From positions 1-59,235 of the forward strand of contig JAKLET010000025.1 of the NCBI GenBank assembly GCA_022711595.1: a DNA stretch of 59,235 nucleotides, in the 5' to 3' direction. Numbering within the stretch: position 1 is the first letter of the stretch; each line of letters starts with the position of its first letter. Shown here in pieces: positions 50,306 to 59,235 of the stretch. A model generated the notes under the pieces. The model ran no database searches, was not told the DNA's origin, and saw only the letters and a program-made list of their open reading frames with translations. The stretch is from Deltaproteobacteria bacterium. GTDB lineage: Bacteria > Desulfobacterota > Syntrophorhabdia > Syntrophorhabdales > Syntrophorhabdaceae. The position numbers were made by a program, and so were the translations under genes.

Positions 50306-50447
50306 ATTTTGTGTTTTTTGTCTTTACCCCTGGAACCTGGAACGGTATCACATAAAGTAATATTACTTTTCATTTCTATAAAATGACGGCCACAAATTTC
50401 TTTTTCCCTTGAACATGGAACCTGGAACCTGAAACCTGGAACTGTCT
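50306..50447. repeat. TGGAACC heptamer cassette
   Basis: Two blocks of TGGAAC-type heptamers (50330-50345 and 50409-50445) ending AACTGTCTTTA at the stop of the kinase gene. Confidence 0.6.
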
Positions 50448-53400
50448 TTAGGTTCTATCGAGAATTTCCCTGACGGTTTGGAGAAGCTTGACGGGAGAGA
50501 CGGGTTTGGGGAGGAAATCGAACTTGTCTTCTGCTATACCTTTGTCGAGGACCGTGTCTTTCGTGTGGCCGCTTATGAAAAGCACCCTGATGCCCGGGTC
50601 GAGCTTTTTTATCGCCTCGAGGGCCTCTCTGCCGTTCTTCCTGGGCATGACGGAATCGAGGATGACAAGGTCCACGTTCCGGTCCTGTTCGAATAACTCG
50701 ACCGCCTCCTGGCCGTCTTTGGCCTCCAGTGTATGGTATCCGTATTTGCGAAGGACATCCCTGATAAGGTCCTTTACCGCCGTGTTATCTTCCGCGATCA
50801 ATATCGTCTCCTTCCCTCCCCGGACAGCAGTTACCGGCAGTGCCCCTTCATCGGCCACTGGTCTGGCGGCGGGGAGATAGATACAGAAGGCGGTGCCTTT
50901 ACCCGGTTCGCTATGGACCGTGATATGACCGTTATGCTGTTTTACTATCCCGTAAACCGTTGCCAATCCGAGGCCTGTTCCCCTGCCAACCTCTTTTGTG
51001 GTGAAGAAAGGATCGAAGATCTTCTCTCTTGTCTGCTCGTCCATTCCGATGCCTGTATCGCTGACAGTGACAGCGATGTATCTGCCTGCCCTTTCGAACC
51101 CAAGGGCGTGTGCCCGGGCGCCATCCACATCGACATGCTCCGTTTTGATGGTAAGAGCGCCTCCATTGGTCATGGCATCACGCGCGTTGCTGGTCAGGTT
51201 GAAGAGTATCTGGTCCACCTGGGTAGCATCTGCGAGGGCGGTCGCGTCGCCGTCGGCAAGTGAGAGCCTGAGCTCGATATCCTCCGTGAGGAGCCGCTTG
51301 AGAAGCTTTTCCGCCCCCCTTACAGCTTCATTGACATTGAGCGGCTTCAAGGTTATCGATCTGCTCCTGCTGAAAGCGAGGAGGCTCTGGGTCAGGTTGG
51401 CCGCCTTCTGCGATGCAGAAAGTATCTGGTCCACGTACAGGCGCATACCGCTCTCCCTGTCAACTGTGTCCTGCAGCAGGCTTGCATATCCCATGATGGT
51501 CGTAAGGATATTATTAAAATCGTGAGCGATGCCGCCAGCCAGGCTGCCGATCGCTTCCATCTTCTGGGATTGCCTGAGCTGGTCCTCGAGGCGCCTGAGT
51601 CCCGTGATGTCCTCGCAGGTCATGAGGTAATCACCGGAGGCAAGCATGACGCTTATAAAGGTTATGGTCTTCTGTTTTCCGTCACGGCAGGTGACGGTAA
51701 AGGTCCTGGGTTTTCTCTCGCCAATGGTTGGGTCCCGGAAATCCTCGACCCATGCCGATATCGCCGCCGAGCGGTGCTCCCTGTCGGGATAGGCGGCCCG
51801 GAACCATGCCCTGCCGTTGGGAACATCAGCCGGGTCATAACCGAATATTTCCCTGAACCTGTTGTTTAAGTAAGTGAACCGGCCGTCTCCGCCGATGAGT
51901 ACCATGCCGAAGGGGGCATTTTCCGAGAGCAGCCGCAGCTTCTCCTTCTCGGCATACAAGGCTTCTTCCGCCCGGTTCCGTTCTGTCACATCCATGCCAA
52001 CGCCAAAAAAATAGCTGATCTTCCCCTGATTGTCCATGATCGCCCTGCCGTGCCATTCGACGAACAACTCGCGTCCGTCTTTTGCCAGAACATGGTTCTC
52101 GTTGACCGTCGATTCGTTCGAGACGACAAGACGGCTGAATATCTCCGCGACACCCTTCCTCTCCCACTGAGGCACAAAGTTCAAAAGGTAGTCTTTCCCC
52201 GCTACTTCTTCAATCGTGTACCCCAGGGTGTCGAGCATGGACTGGTTCATGAGAAAGACCTTGCCGTCGGGGTCCATGGCCACAAAGAATGCAGGCGATG
52301 CCTGAAGAAGCGTCCTGTTGAACTCCATCTCCTCCAGCAGCATGGTTTCGGCGGTCCTGCGTTCGGTTATGTCCTCAACGGTGCCTTCATAATAGAGCAA
52401 TTTCCCGCTGTCATCCTTTATACCGCGCGCATTGAGGGAAACCCATATCTCGCGGCCGTCCCGCCGGCGGTACTGGATCTCATAATTCTCTACGATCCCT
52501 CTCTCATCGATCATCATCCGGAACAGGTCCCGGTCCGCCGGGTCTGTATAGAGCTGACTTCCGATATCGGTTATTCCCTCTGCCATCTCCTGCGGTGAAT
52601 CGTACCCGCACATTTTGGCAAATGCCGGATTTACGCTGATAAAGCGCCCTTCGGGAGTTGACTGGAATATGCCCTCCACGGCGTTGTCAAAGATCGAACG
52701 GTATTTCTCCGCGCTCCGCACCAGGGCCTCCTCAACCTCCATGCGCTTCCTTGCTTCCTTCACTATCGTCCAGGACCTCACCGAGTAAAAGGAAAAGGCG
52801 AAGGCCCCGGCGATAAGAAGGGCAACTACCAGCAGCCAGCGGTTGCGAAAACCTTCCATGGAGGCAAGCGCCTCGTTCTCCGGCGTTGCCACCACGATGG
52901 ACCAGAAGGTATCGCCGATGATGACCGGCATATATACGGCATGCTTCGTGACCGTCCTTGTCTCCTTTTCCGCGATATAGTCATATATGTACGTGGTGGT
53001 GCCTTCCTTGCCGTTCATCATCTCTTTGGCCATGTCGATGACGCTGGGGAAACGTCCCGAGGTCTCATAAATTGACTTTCCGATATGACCGGGAACCGGG
53101 CAGTACACCTCTGTTCCCCTGCGGTTCAAGACCCAGGCATAACCTGTTTTCCCTATCCTTATGTCCTTTAAGAATCTCGTTGACAGGTCATCTATGGAAA
53201 CAACTATACCAATGGAACCGTCGAACCTGCCGTTCCTGAGAACGGGGTAATGGAACGCAATCGACCGTTCAACCCCCTTGACCGTTGTGATGATATCGCT
53301 CACCACCGGCTTGACGTCACTCTTCATGGTCTTAAAAAAATCCCTGTAGGAGATATCGGTCCCTTTGTACTTTTTGTTTTCCGGAACGGTATAAATGAAT

Positions 53401-53711
53401 CTGCCGGAGGCGTCGACCCGAACGATGGACCTTATATCGTCCTTGCTCAACTCATAAAACTCATCGACTGTTCGTCTTCCTTTTCCATCAAAACTGATGA
53501 TCTCGGGGTGGGATGCCATATGGCGCAGTATGTTCATGTACTGCCTGGTAAAACCTTCTATGCCGGCTTTGGCCAACCTGGCATGGGCCATCTGCTGGGT
53601 GTTCAATTCGCGGATGGCGTCCTTTTTCACCTGGTTGTAAGCGGCATACATGAGATAAAGACAAACCGTTGTAAAGACAAGAACGGACATTAGAATAAAC
53701 CGGCGTTTCAC
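50448..53711 (-). CDS. Hybrid sensor histidine kinase (dCache, three PAS, HisKA, HATPase, REC)
   Basis: 1087 residues. TM1 7-25; extracytoplasmic double-Cache domain about 37-300; TM2 about 303-322; three PAS domains (about 345-465, 470-595, 605-720); HisKA with phospho-acceptor His730 in GGIAHDFNN; HATPase with N-box [11 protein letters not shown] and [33 protein letters not shown]; receiver about 970-1085 with Asp1019 in LVILDSVMP. Senses a small periplasmic ligand and intracellular cues. No separate regulator gene is adjacent except the upstream PilZ protein in the same direction. Confidence 0.95.
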   Translation of the reverse strand: MKRRFILMSVLVFTTVCLYLMYAAYNQVKKDAIRELNTQQMAHARLAKAGIEGFTRQYMNILRHMASHPEIISFDGKGRRTVDEFYELSKDDIRSIVRVDASGRFIYTVPENKKYKGTDISYRDFFKTMKSDVKPVVSDIITTVKGVERSIAFHYPVLRNGRFDGSIGIVVSIDDLSTRFLKDIRIGKTGYAWVLNRRGTEVYCPVPGHIGKSIYETSGRFPSVIDMAKEMMNGKEGTTTYIYDYIAEKETRTVTKHAVYMPVIIGDTFWSIVVATPENEALASMEGFRNRWLLVVALLIAGAFAFSFYSVRSWTIVKEARKRMEVEEALVRSAEKYRSIFDNAVEGIFQSTPEGRFISVNPAFAKMCGYDSPQEMAEGITDIGSQLYTDPADRDLFRMMIDERGIVENYEIQYRRRDGREIWVSLNARGIKDDSGKLLYYEGTVEDITERRTAETMLLEEMEFNRTLLQASPAFFVAMDPDGKVFLMNQSMLDTLGYTIEEVAGKDYLLNFVPQWERKGVAEIFSRLVVSNESTVNENHVLAKDGRELFVEWHGRAIMDNQGKISYFFGVGMDVTERNRAEEALYAEKEKLRLLSENAPFGMVLIGGDGRFTYLNNRFREIFGYDPADVPNGRAWFRAAYPDREHRSAAISAWVEDFRDPTIGERKPRTFTVTCRDGKQKTITFISVMLASGDYLMTCEDITGLRRLEDQLRQSQKMEAIGSLAGGIAHDFNNILTTIMGYASLLQDTVDRESGMRLYVDQILSASQKAANLTQSLLAFSRSRSITLKPLNVNEAVRGAEKLLKRLLTEDIELRLSLADGDATALADATQVDQILFNLTSNARDAMTNGGALTIKTEHVDVDGARAHALGFERAGRYIAVTVSDTGIGMDEQTREKIFDPFFTTKEVGRGTGLGLATVYGIVKQHNGHITVHSEPGKGTAFCIYLPAARPVADEGALPVTAVRGGKETILIAEDNTAVKDLIRDVLRKYGYHTLEAKDGQEAVELFEQDRNVDLVILDSVMPRKNGREALEAIKKLDPGIRVLFISGHTKDTVLDKGIAEDKFDFLPKPVSPVKLLQTVREILDRT

Positions 53712-53885
53712 AGGGTCTTCCTTTTCAATTTAAACGGCACATTACATCAAAAAGCCTTCACATTGTGCCCGGCGTGTCCGCATGTCCTTCAGGAAGGACG
53801 AGATCGTAATGTAAGATTATAAATAAATTCCCCTAAAATAAAAACTTTTTAGCGAAATCCGGCGATCTTCCCGGGTTCCTTCTTG

Positions 53886-54557
53886 TCAGGGCCTGTCGAA
53901 CTTGCCTACGCCTTCGACGTATGCCTTGATCAATTGCAGCAGATTTTCGTCGGGGTCATTGAACTGGGCACCGATGGATGTCCTTTTGCTTACAGCCTTC
54001 ACATTCTTTATCGTCGCGTTAATGCTGCTGGCCTGCGGCGAACCGACGAACTGCACCGAGAAGGCAACCTCGTCGCCGACATAAAAACAGCCTGTCCCTT
54101 CCTCCGTGCCGGCACGATCGAAGAGAAAACTGCATCCTCCCAGGCTCACATCGGTCATGACACCCCGGTAAGATGTTCCATCCATTGATAATTGGGCCGG
54201 GAGAAGACACGTCGTGCGCTCGTGTTTTCGCAGGTTCACTATCTCGATCTTCTCCGGGTAGGAGAGAAAGGCCAGCCGGAAAGGCTCTTCCATGGTACCT
54301 ACAAGCGTGGAATAGAACCCGTACACCTTTCCCCTGTAAAGATAACGGACAATAATATGGTTCTCCTGATGGAGCTTTACCCAGAGCCCGGGAATGTGCG
54401 GTATGCTTGCAATGAGATAATTCCCCCTGACCATGCCGATAAGGGTGCTTTTCCAGACATCCCTGGCCCCGCGAAGCTGGAGCTTAAGAGTTACCTCAAG
54501 CTCAATGCCGAGATTTTCACCCTTGTTTCCCATTAATTCTGTGTCAATTTTATCCAT
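53886..54557 (-). CDS. PilZ-domain c-di-GMP receptor (YcgR-like)
   Basis: 223 residues from the ATG at 54557; an open frame reaches 54647 but its first 30 residues look non-conserved. N-terminal YcgR-N-like beta domain (about 1-110) and a PilZ domain with the c-di-GMP-binding motifs RKHER (RxxxR) and DVSLGG (DxSxxG). A c-di-GMP effector that could act on flagellar brake, adhesion or the surface protein starting at 55117 on the other strand (inference). Ribosome-binding site is weak. Confidence 0.88.
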   Translation of the reverse strand: MDKIDTELMGNKGENLGIELEVTLKLQLRGARDVWKSTLIGMVRGNYLIASIPHIPGLWVKLHQENHIIVRYLYRGKVYGFYSTLVGTMEEPFRLAFLSYPEKIEIVNLRKHERTTCLLPAQLSMDGTSYRGVMTDVSLGGCSFLFDRAGTEEGTGCFYVGDEVAFSVQFVGSPQASSINATIKNVKAVSKRTSIGAQFNDPDENLLQLIKAYVEGVGKFDRP

Positions 54558-55116
54558 AAACGGCTTACCCTGCTTCTGTCGCTTTGCCCCGAAGAAGCGG
54601 GCGTCTTGATAAGTTATTCGCCATTCAGTCGTTTTTATTAAGCTCAATGCGGATAAAAGTTCAGGCTGGAAACCCGAACTCCGGCCTGTCGATGAACTGG
54701 ATATATGTGTTGATGGACAAAGGCATACATGTTCGATTTAATAAATTATGTTGTTTTCATAATGCATATTTATTTTATTTTTTTATATTTATTTTGACAC
54801 TTATTATTAGATGTAATTATTATTATAATAGATTATATATGCTCTATGAATATGTAAATATCCTCATTTTAGAACACAATAGTTTCTTTGTTCATAACTT
54901 TATGCCTTCCATCTGATCGTCCCGGTGAGCCTTCATCCAAATAAATTTACATTTATTCCCGGTATCCGGGCAATCTGTAAGTAATCTGTGGGTATCCGCA
55001 ATGTATAATCTCTCAGATATTCATCTTTGACCAGCACAAGCCATATCAGTCCCTTATAAGACCGGCATCATGCTTTACGGCCGCACCATATTTCTTATCT
55101 AGAGGTGTAACTGCAG
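54558..55116. other. AT-rich divergent regulatory region
   Basis: About 560 bases. The part near the PilZ gene is GC-rich with a CCCG/CGGG hairpin and GCAAAGC sequence. The middle (54755-54870) is almost pure A/T with TTGACA at 54794-54799 and TATAAT about 54824-54829, though their spacing is too long. The right part carries AGAGGTG (55101-55107) before the large surface-protein gene. Likely regulatory DNA for that gene; no ORF with coding character. Confidence 0.5.
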
Positions 55117-58100
55117 ATGAAAAGGATCAGATCCATATCGCGCCCACACCCGAATTGTGGGATTGGAAAAATAAAAACCTGTTTCCTCTGTTCGCCGCTT
55201 ATTATGATTATGGCGGCGTCAGTCGTCGCCTTGATCTTTGCCGGTGCCGTCCATGGGGCCTGCGTTCCCGATGGGAGCGGTAATATGACCTGTACAGGTG
55301 ACGAGTCATCAGGGATCGATGTAACCGGTACCGGTTACGCTCCACCGGTGACAACACTTTATGTTCACGACCTCGATGGCCCCGTCAATCCCAATACGGG
55401 CGATCCGGGCATAAGCCTGACCAACGGGAGCTCGTTCGATTCCGCCGTGTACAGCGGCGGCGGGACCGGCGGCGATATCATTATCAACGTAAACGACAGC
55501 TTCGGTATCAGCGCGCAAAGCCAGGGCGGCGCCGGGACCGATGGTGAAGATGCCGTGGAAGGCGTTCACGGATCAACCGCGGGAGGCGACGGAACAGCCT
55601 CCGGCAATGTCACGGTCAGCACAATGGAGAGCGTCAATTCCCAGACGTCTATCACCACCGGGGCCGCGAACTCCTACGGCATTCTGGCAATAAGCCAGGG
55701 AGGCAGCGGGGGCAAAGGCGGCGACGGCGTGACCTTCGCAGGTTCCAGCCCCGGCGGCAGCGGCGGCTCCGGGGGCACAGTGAATGTCAACGGCAGCGGA
55801 TCGATCTCGACATCGGGCGCAAACTCCTACGGTATCCTCGCGATCAGCGCCGGCGGGAACGGAGGCGACGGCGGGAACGGGTTTTTCTGGACACCCGGGT
55901 CCGGAGGCGCCAACGGCGGCGCCGGGGGCAGCGTTACGGTCAATGGCACGTGGAATATATCAACACAGGGAGATAACGCCTACGGCATCTGGGCACAGAG
56001 TGCGGGAGGTAACGCAGGTTCAGGCGGCAGCGGCGGCTGGGGTTTCTGGTCAACCGGCGGCGGAGGCGGCACCGCGGCAGACGGCGGCACGGTGTCGGTC
56101 ACAAGCGGCGGAACGATCACGACCCTGGGCAAGGATGCCTACGGGATCCTGGCCCAGAGCACCGGTGGTTTCGGAGGCCAGGGAGGAGCAGCAAGCGGCA
56201 TTATCTACTCCAGGGGAGGAGACGCGAGCAGCGCCGGCAGCGGCGGGAACGTCTCTGTTGTAAATCAGGCAGGCGGCAATATTACCACGTACGGGGACGG
56301 TGCCTACGCCATACTTGCCCAGAGTGTTGGAGGCGGCGGCGGGGCAGGCGGCGGGGGCGGAGCGCTCATTGGCCTGGGAGGATCTGGCGGCAGCGGCGGC
56401 AACAGCGGTACCGTGACCGTCACGAACAGTGCCCAAATTCAGACCTGGGGCCAATCCGCGCATGGCATCTTCGCCCAGAGCGTCGGCGGGGGCGGCGGCA
56501 GCGCCGGCAGTGAGGTTGGCGTCGTCAGTATCGGCGCATCGGGTGACGGCGGCGGCAAAAGCAGCGCCGTAACAGTTGACAACAGCGGCAGCATCAATGT
56601 CTCAGGTGCGTATTCCCAGGGGATCTATGTCCAGAGCATCGGCGGGGGCGGCGGTGACGGCGGTCAATCGACGGGGCTCATTTCCATCGGCGGCAGCGCC
56701 GGCATGGCCAGTGACGGCGGCGGCGTAACTATCACGAACAGCGGAGCGATCGTGAGCGCCGCAAATGCCATTTTCGCCCAGAGCGTGGGCGGAGGAGGAG
56801 GCAGCGGCGGCACGTCGGGCGGGCTGGCAGCCATCGGCGGTTCAGGTGGAGGAGGGGGAAACGCCTCAGCGGTCACGGTCACGAACAGCGGTACTCTTTC
56901 CACTACCGAGATAAATGCCAGCGCTATCTTCGCCCAGAGCGTGGGCGGGGGCGGCGGTGACGGCGGCGGGGCGGCATCCGGCGGTTTTCAGGGAAGCGTG
57001 GCCATCGGCGGATCGGGCGGCAGTGGTGGTGACGGCGACGATGTCACTGTCACCAACAACTCCGGAGGGACAATAACATCTTCCGGAAACAGTTCTCATG
57101 GCATACTCGCCCAGAGCGTCGGCGGAGGAGGAGGCAGCGGCGGTTTTGCGACGACCGTGACGCTGGCGGGCACCGTTGCCTCGGCGTCGGTGGCCATCGG
57201 CGGATCGGGAGGCGGCGGCGGTGACGGCGGTACCGTGAGCGTCAACAACTCCGAGGACATAACGACGCAGGGCTCCGATTCCCATGGCATCTTCGCCCAG
57301 AGCGTCGGCGGGGGCGGCGGCGCGGGAGGCTTCAGTGTTGCGGACATCGCCGGTTCGGTAGGCAATTCATACCAGATATCCGTGGCAGTGGGCGGCGGAG
57401 GCGGCGGGGGCGGCGGGGGCGGTACGGTAACCGTTTCCTCCGGTACCGGCACCATCGCGACCACGGGGGACCGCTCCTACGGCATCCTTGCCCAGAGCGT
57501 GGGCGGCGGAGGCGGTGACGGCGGTTACAGTGTCACCGCCAATACGGCCATCGCGGGATCCCTGGCGGTGGATTTTGCACTGGGTGGATCCGGCGGCACC
57601 GGCGGCGTCGGCGATAACGTATCGGTGACGAACGGGAGCACCATCATCACCCAGGGGGAAAACTCCTACGGCATCCTTGCCCAGAGCGTGGGCGGAGGCG
57701 GCGGCGCGGGAGGAGTGGCTGTGTCCGGCGCTATCGCTCTCGCTAATGCAGCGGTCGTCCTGGGCGGCAGCGGCGGCAGCGGCGGTGCCGGAGGCGAGGC
57801 CGACGTGGTCAATACCGGAAATATCGCTACTTCAGGGAAGAACGCCGCAGCCATCCTTGCCCAGAGCGTGGGCGGAGGCGGCGGCGCGGGAGGCTTCAGC
57901 AGCGCTGTGGCGCTTACCGGCAATATTACGCCGACGGTGGCGGTGGGCGGCTCCGGCGGCTCCGGCGGCGTGGGCGATGAGGTTTCGGTGACGAACAGCG
58001 CTATAATTGGCACCCAGGGGGAGAACTCCCAGGGCATCCTTGCCCAGAGCGTGGGCGGCGGCGGCGGCAGCGGCGGTTTCAGCATCTCCGCCAGCGTTGG

Positions 58101-59235
58101 AGTTGTCTCGGTTGCTGTAAGCGTTGGCGGATCGGGCGGTACCGGCGGCAGCGGCGGTACCGTCACCGTTGATAATACGAGTGCCATCACCACGCAGGGC
58201 GACGCATCTCAAGCCATCCTGGCCCAGAGCGTGGGCGGCGGAGGCGGCTCAGGGGGCTTCAGCGTTGCCGGTGCCCTCGATATCGGCGGGTCCGCATCGG
58301 TCAGCGTGGGCGGCAGCGGGGGCAGCGGCGGCTCGGGAGGCGGCGTGAGCGTCAACACCTCCGGCGAGATCAACACCTCCGGGGATAATGCCGCGGGCAT
58401 CCTTGCCCAGAGCGTGGGCGGCGGAGGCGGCTCGGGAGGCTTCAGCGTCGGGGCCAGCGCGAGCGTTATTGCCAGTCTTGGCGTAAGCGTGGGCGGCAGC
58501 GGCGGTACCGGCGGCTCGGGAGGCGATGTAGGCGTCACGAGCAACAGCAGCGTTCTTACCTCGGGGTCGCTGTCGGACGGCATCTTCGCCCAGAGCGTGG
58601 GCGGAGGCGGAGGCAGCGGCGGTTTCAGCGTTGCCGGCTCCGTTGCCCTCGGTCTCATTCCACAGATCCCCGTCAGTGCCGCCGTGGCGGTCAGCGTGGG
58701 CGGCTCCGGCGGCACAGGCGGAACTTCGGGCAATGTATCCGTAACGAGCAATGGGGCGTTGATCTTCACTACAGGAGTTTATTCGAGGGGCATCCTTGCC
58801 CAGAGCGTGGGCGGCGGCGGCGGCAGCGGCGGTTTCAGCGGTGCTCTTGCCTTTGCCGTGGACCAAAAGCTTCCCGTTTCGCTGGCAGTTTCCGTGGGCG
58901 GCAGCGGGGGCAGCGGCAATACCGCCGGTACCGTGGATGTACAGAGCAGCAGCAATATCATCACGCAAGGGGATTACTCCCAGGGCATCTTCGCCCAGAG
59001 CGTTGGGGGCGGCGGCGGCAACGGTGCTTTTTCTGCGGCAGTGGATATTTCAACAGGCACCAAAGATATCCTCGGCATATCAAACATCAGTCTGTCCGTG
59101 GGAGGCAACGGCGGCACAGGCGGGAACAGCCTGAACGACCCCTCCACCGGCGTGGCGGTCCATGTCAACTCCACCGGGTCATGGATCAGCACGTCAGGCG
59201 TCGGTTCCACCGGCATCTTTGCCCAGAGCGTCGGC
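55117..59235 (+). CDS. Giant Gly/Ser-rich repeat surface protein (autotransporter-type), 3' end outside window
   Basis: At least 1373 residues, open to the window end. ATG at 55117 has AGAGGTG 9 nt upstream. A long basic N-terminus and hydrophobic core (LIMIMAASVVALIFAGAVHGA) form an extended signal peptide ending about residue 48. The rest is tandem units of about 55-70 residues, each with a turn such as SYGILAQSVGGGGG, then GG-rich loops, a short VSVGGSGG strand and a VTVTNSG.I.T.G strand. About 19 AQS-type units (IxAQSVGG) are visible. This is the beta-helix passenger style of type V autotransporters; the barrel should lie beyond the window. Likely an adhesin or biofilm protein. Confidence 0.85.
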   Translation, partial: MKRIRSISRPHPNCGIGKIKTCFLCSPLIMIMAASVVALIFAGAVHGACVPDGSGNMTCTGDESSGIDVTGTGYAPPVTTLYVHDLDGPVNPNTGDPGISLTNGSSFDSAVYSGGGTGGDIIINVNDSFGISAQSQGGAGTDGEDAVEGVHGSTAGGDGTASGNVTVSTMESVNSQTSITTGAANSYGILAISQGGSGGKGGDGVTFAGSSPGGSGGSGGTVNVNGSGSISTSGANSYGILAISAGGNGGDGGNGFFWTPGSGGANGGAGGSVTVNGTWNISTQGDNAYGIWAQSAGGNAGSGGSGGWGFWSTGGGGGTAADGGTVSVTSGGTITTLGKDAYGILAQSTGGFGGQGGAASGIIYSRGGDASSAGSGGNVSVVNQAGGNITTYGDGAYAILAQSVGGGGGAGGGGGALIGLGGSGGSGGNSGTVTVTNSAQIQTWGQSAHGIFAQSVGGGGGSAGSEVGVVSIGASGDGGGKSSAVTVDNSGSINVSGAYSQGIYVQSIGGGGGDGGQSTGLISIGGSAGMASDGGGVTITNSGAIVSAANAIFAQSVGGGGGSGGTSGGLAAIGGSGGGGGNASAVTVTNSGTLSTTEINASAIFAQSVGGGGGDGGGAASGGFQGSVAIGGSGGSGGDGDDVTVTNNSGGTITSSGNSSHGILAQSVGGGGGSGGFATTVTLAGTVASASVAIGGSGGGGGDGGTVSVNNSEDITTQGSDSHGIFAQSVGGGGGAGGFSVADIAGSVGNSYQISVAVGGGGGGGGGGGTVTVSSGTGTIATTGDRSYGILAQSVGGGGGDGGYSVTANTAIAGSLAVDFALGGSGGTGGVGDNVSVTNGSTIITQGENSYGILAQSVGGGGGAGGVAVSGAIALANAAVVLGGSGGSGGAGGEADVVNTGNIATSGKNAAAILAQSVGGGGGAGGFSSAVALTGNITPTVAVGGSGGSGGVGDEVSVTNSAIIGTQGENSQGILAQSVGGGGGSGGFSISASVGVVSVAVSVGGSGGTGGSGGTVTVDNTSAITTQGDASQAILAQSVGGGGGSGGFSVAGALDIGGSASVSVGGSGGSGGSGGGVSVNTSGEINTSGDNAAGILAQSVGGGGGSGGFSVGASASVIASLGVSVGGSGGTGGSGGDVGVTSNSSVLTSGSLSDGIFAQSVGGGGGSGGFSVAGSVALGLIPQIPVSAAVAVSVGGSGGTGGTSGNVSVTSNGALIFTTGVYSRGILAQSVGGGGGSGGFSGALAFAVDQKLPVSLAVSVGGSGGSGNTAGTVDVQSSSNIITQGDYSQGIFAQSVGGGGGNGAFSAAVDISTGTKDILGISNISLSVGGNGGTGGNSLNDPSTGVAVHVNSTGSWISTSGVGSTGIFAQSVG

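Noticed and set aside
54560-54620. GGGGCAAAGCGAC plus a CCCG/CGGG hairpin upstream of the PilZ gene, resembling part of a GEMM c-di-GMP riboswitch
   Set aside because: The conserved 5' half, the GNRA-type P2 loop and the second stem are not found; the match is limited to a few bases.
57096-59216. Long minus-strand frames rich in Pro and Ala opposite the surface protein
   Set aside because: They are mirror images of GGC/GGA glycine codons in the repeat protein and repeat with the same period; no start signals.

Overview
The window reads as a chromosomal segment of a GC-rich, motile, probably anaerobic Gram-negative bacterium, most likely Desulfobacterota (the former Deltaproteobacteria, Syntrophia or Syntrophorhabdus-like). 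That placement is an inference. It rests on the mix of a V-type ATPase, chemoreceptors, PilZ and hybrid-kinase signalling, a probable type V surface protein, and intergenic spaces full of short degenerate repeats and RAYT/REP-type elements. No rRNA, tRNA or CRISPR array was recognised.

Layout. 1-988: end-truncated chemoreceptor. 1371-3160: MmgE/PrpD protein coupled to a SnoaL-like protein. 3371-12824: complete V-type ATPase operon (H-C-I-K-F-E-A-B-D in transcription order) led by a cytidylate kinase-like gene with a good promoter. 13040-19238: small membrane proteins, a lipoprotein, HAD phosphatase, class I glutamine amidotransferase, PIN-like protein, low-MW phosphatase and an unusual PP-loop enzyme. 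19242-24981: a decaying accessory zone with a dead RAYT transposase, a HhH-GPD glycosylase, intact toxin-antitoxin pairs (BrnTA, MntA-HepT, HigBA-like), truncated genes and many repeats. 24993-32896: an AT-richer six-gene restriction-modification island (Vsr, AspBHI/Mrr-like endonuclease, C5 methyltransferase, MORC/MutL-like GHKL ATPase, Z1 ATPase, PD-(D/E)XK protein). Copies of one ~265-bp repeat in inverted orientation (21101-21366 and 33632-33900) bracket the toxin-antitoxin zone and the island. 34160-41692: flavin oxidoreductase, TPR protein, second chemoreceptor with a sigma-28-like promoter, Cys-nucleophile alpha/beta hydrolase, SemiSWEET and a radical SAM protein. 41885-46776: WYL regulator, ARPP-1 protein, small protein, DUF2779 nuclease and ADP-ribosylglycohydrolase, which look like an uncharacterised conflict module. 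47027-54557: EF-hand protein, Pif1-like helicase with a WYL-like tail, four-helix protein, hybrid histidine kinase and PilZ protein. 55117 to the end: start of a giant Gly-rich repeat surface protein.

The most interesting unexplained signals are: (i) the WYL/ARPP-1/DUF2779/ADP-ribosylglycohydrolase operon; (ii) the Z1/GHKL restriction island inside inverted repeats; (iii) repeat cassettes that begin exactly at stop codons with an AGAYNG-like junction; (iv) fossil genes (RAYT, HigBA, phosphatase, DUF1016, RelE-like toxin) whose breakpoints coincide with those repeats; and (v) four genes whose start codons lie only 6-9 nt after a -10 box, suggesting leaderless mRNAs.
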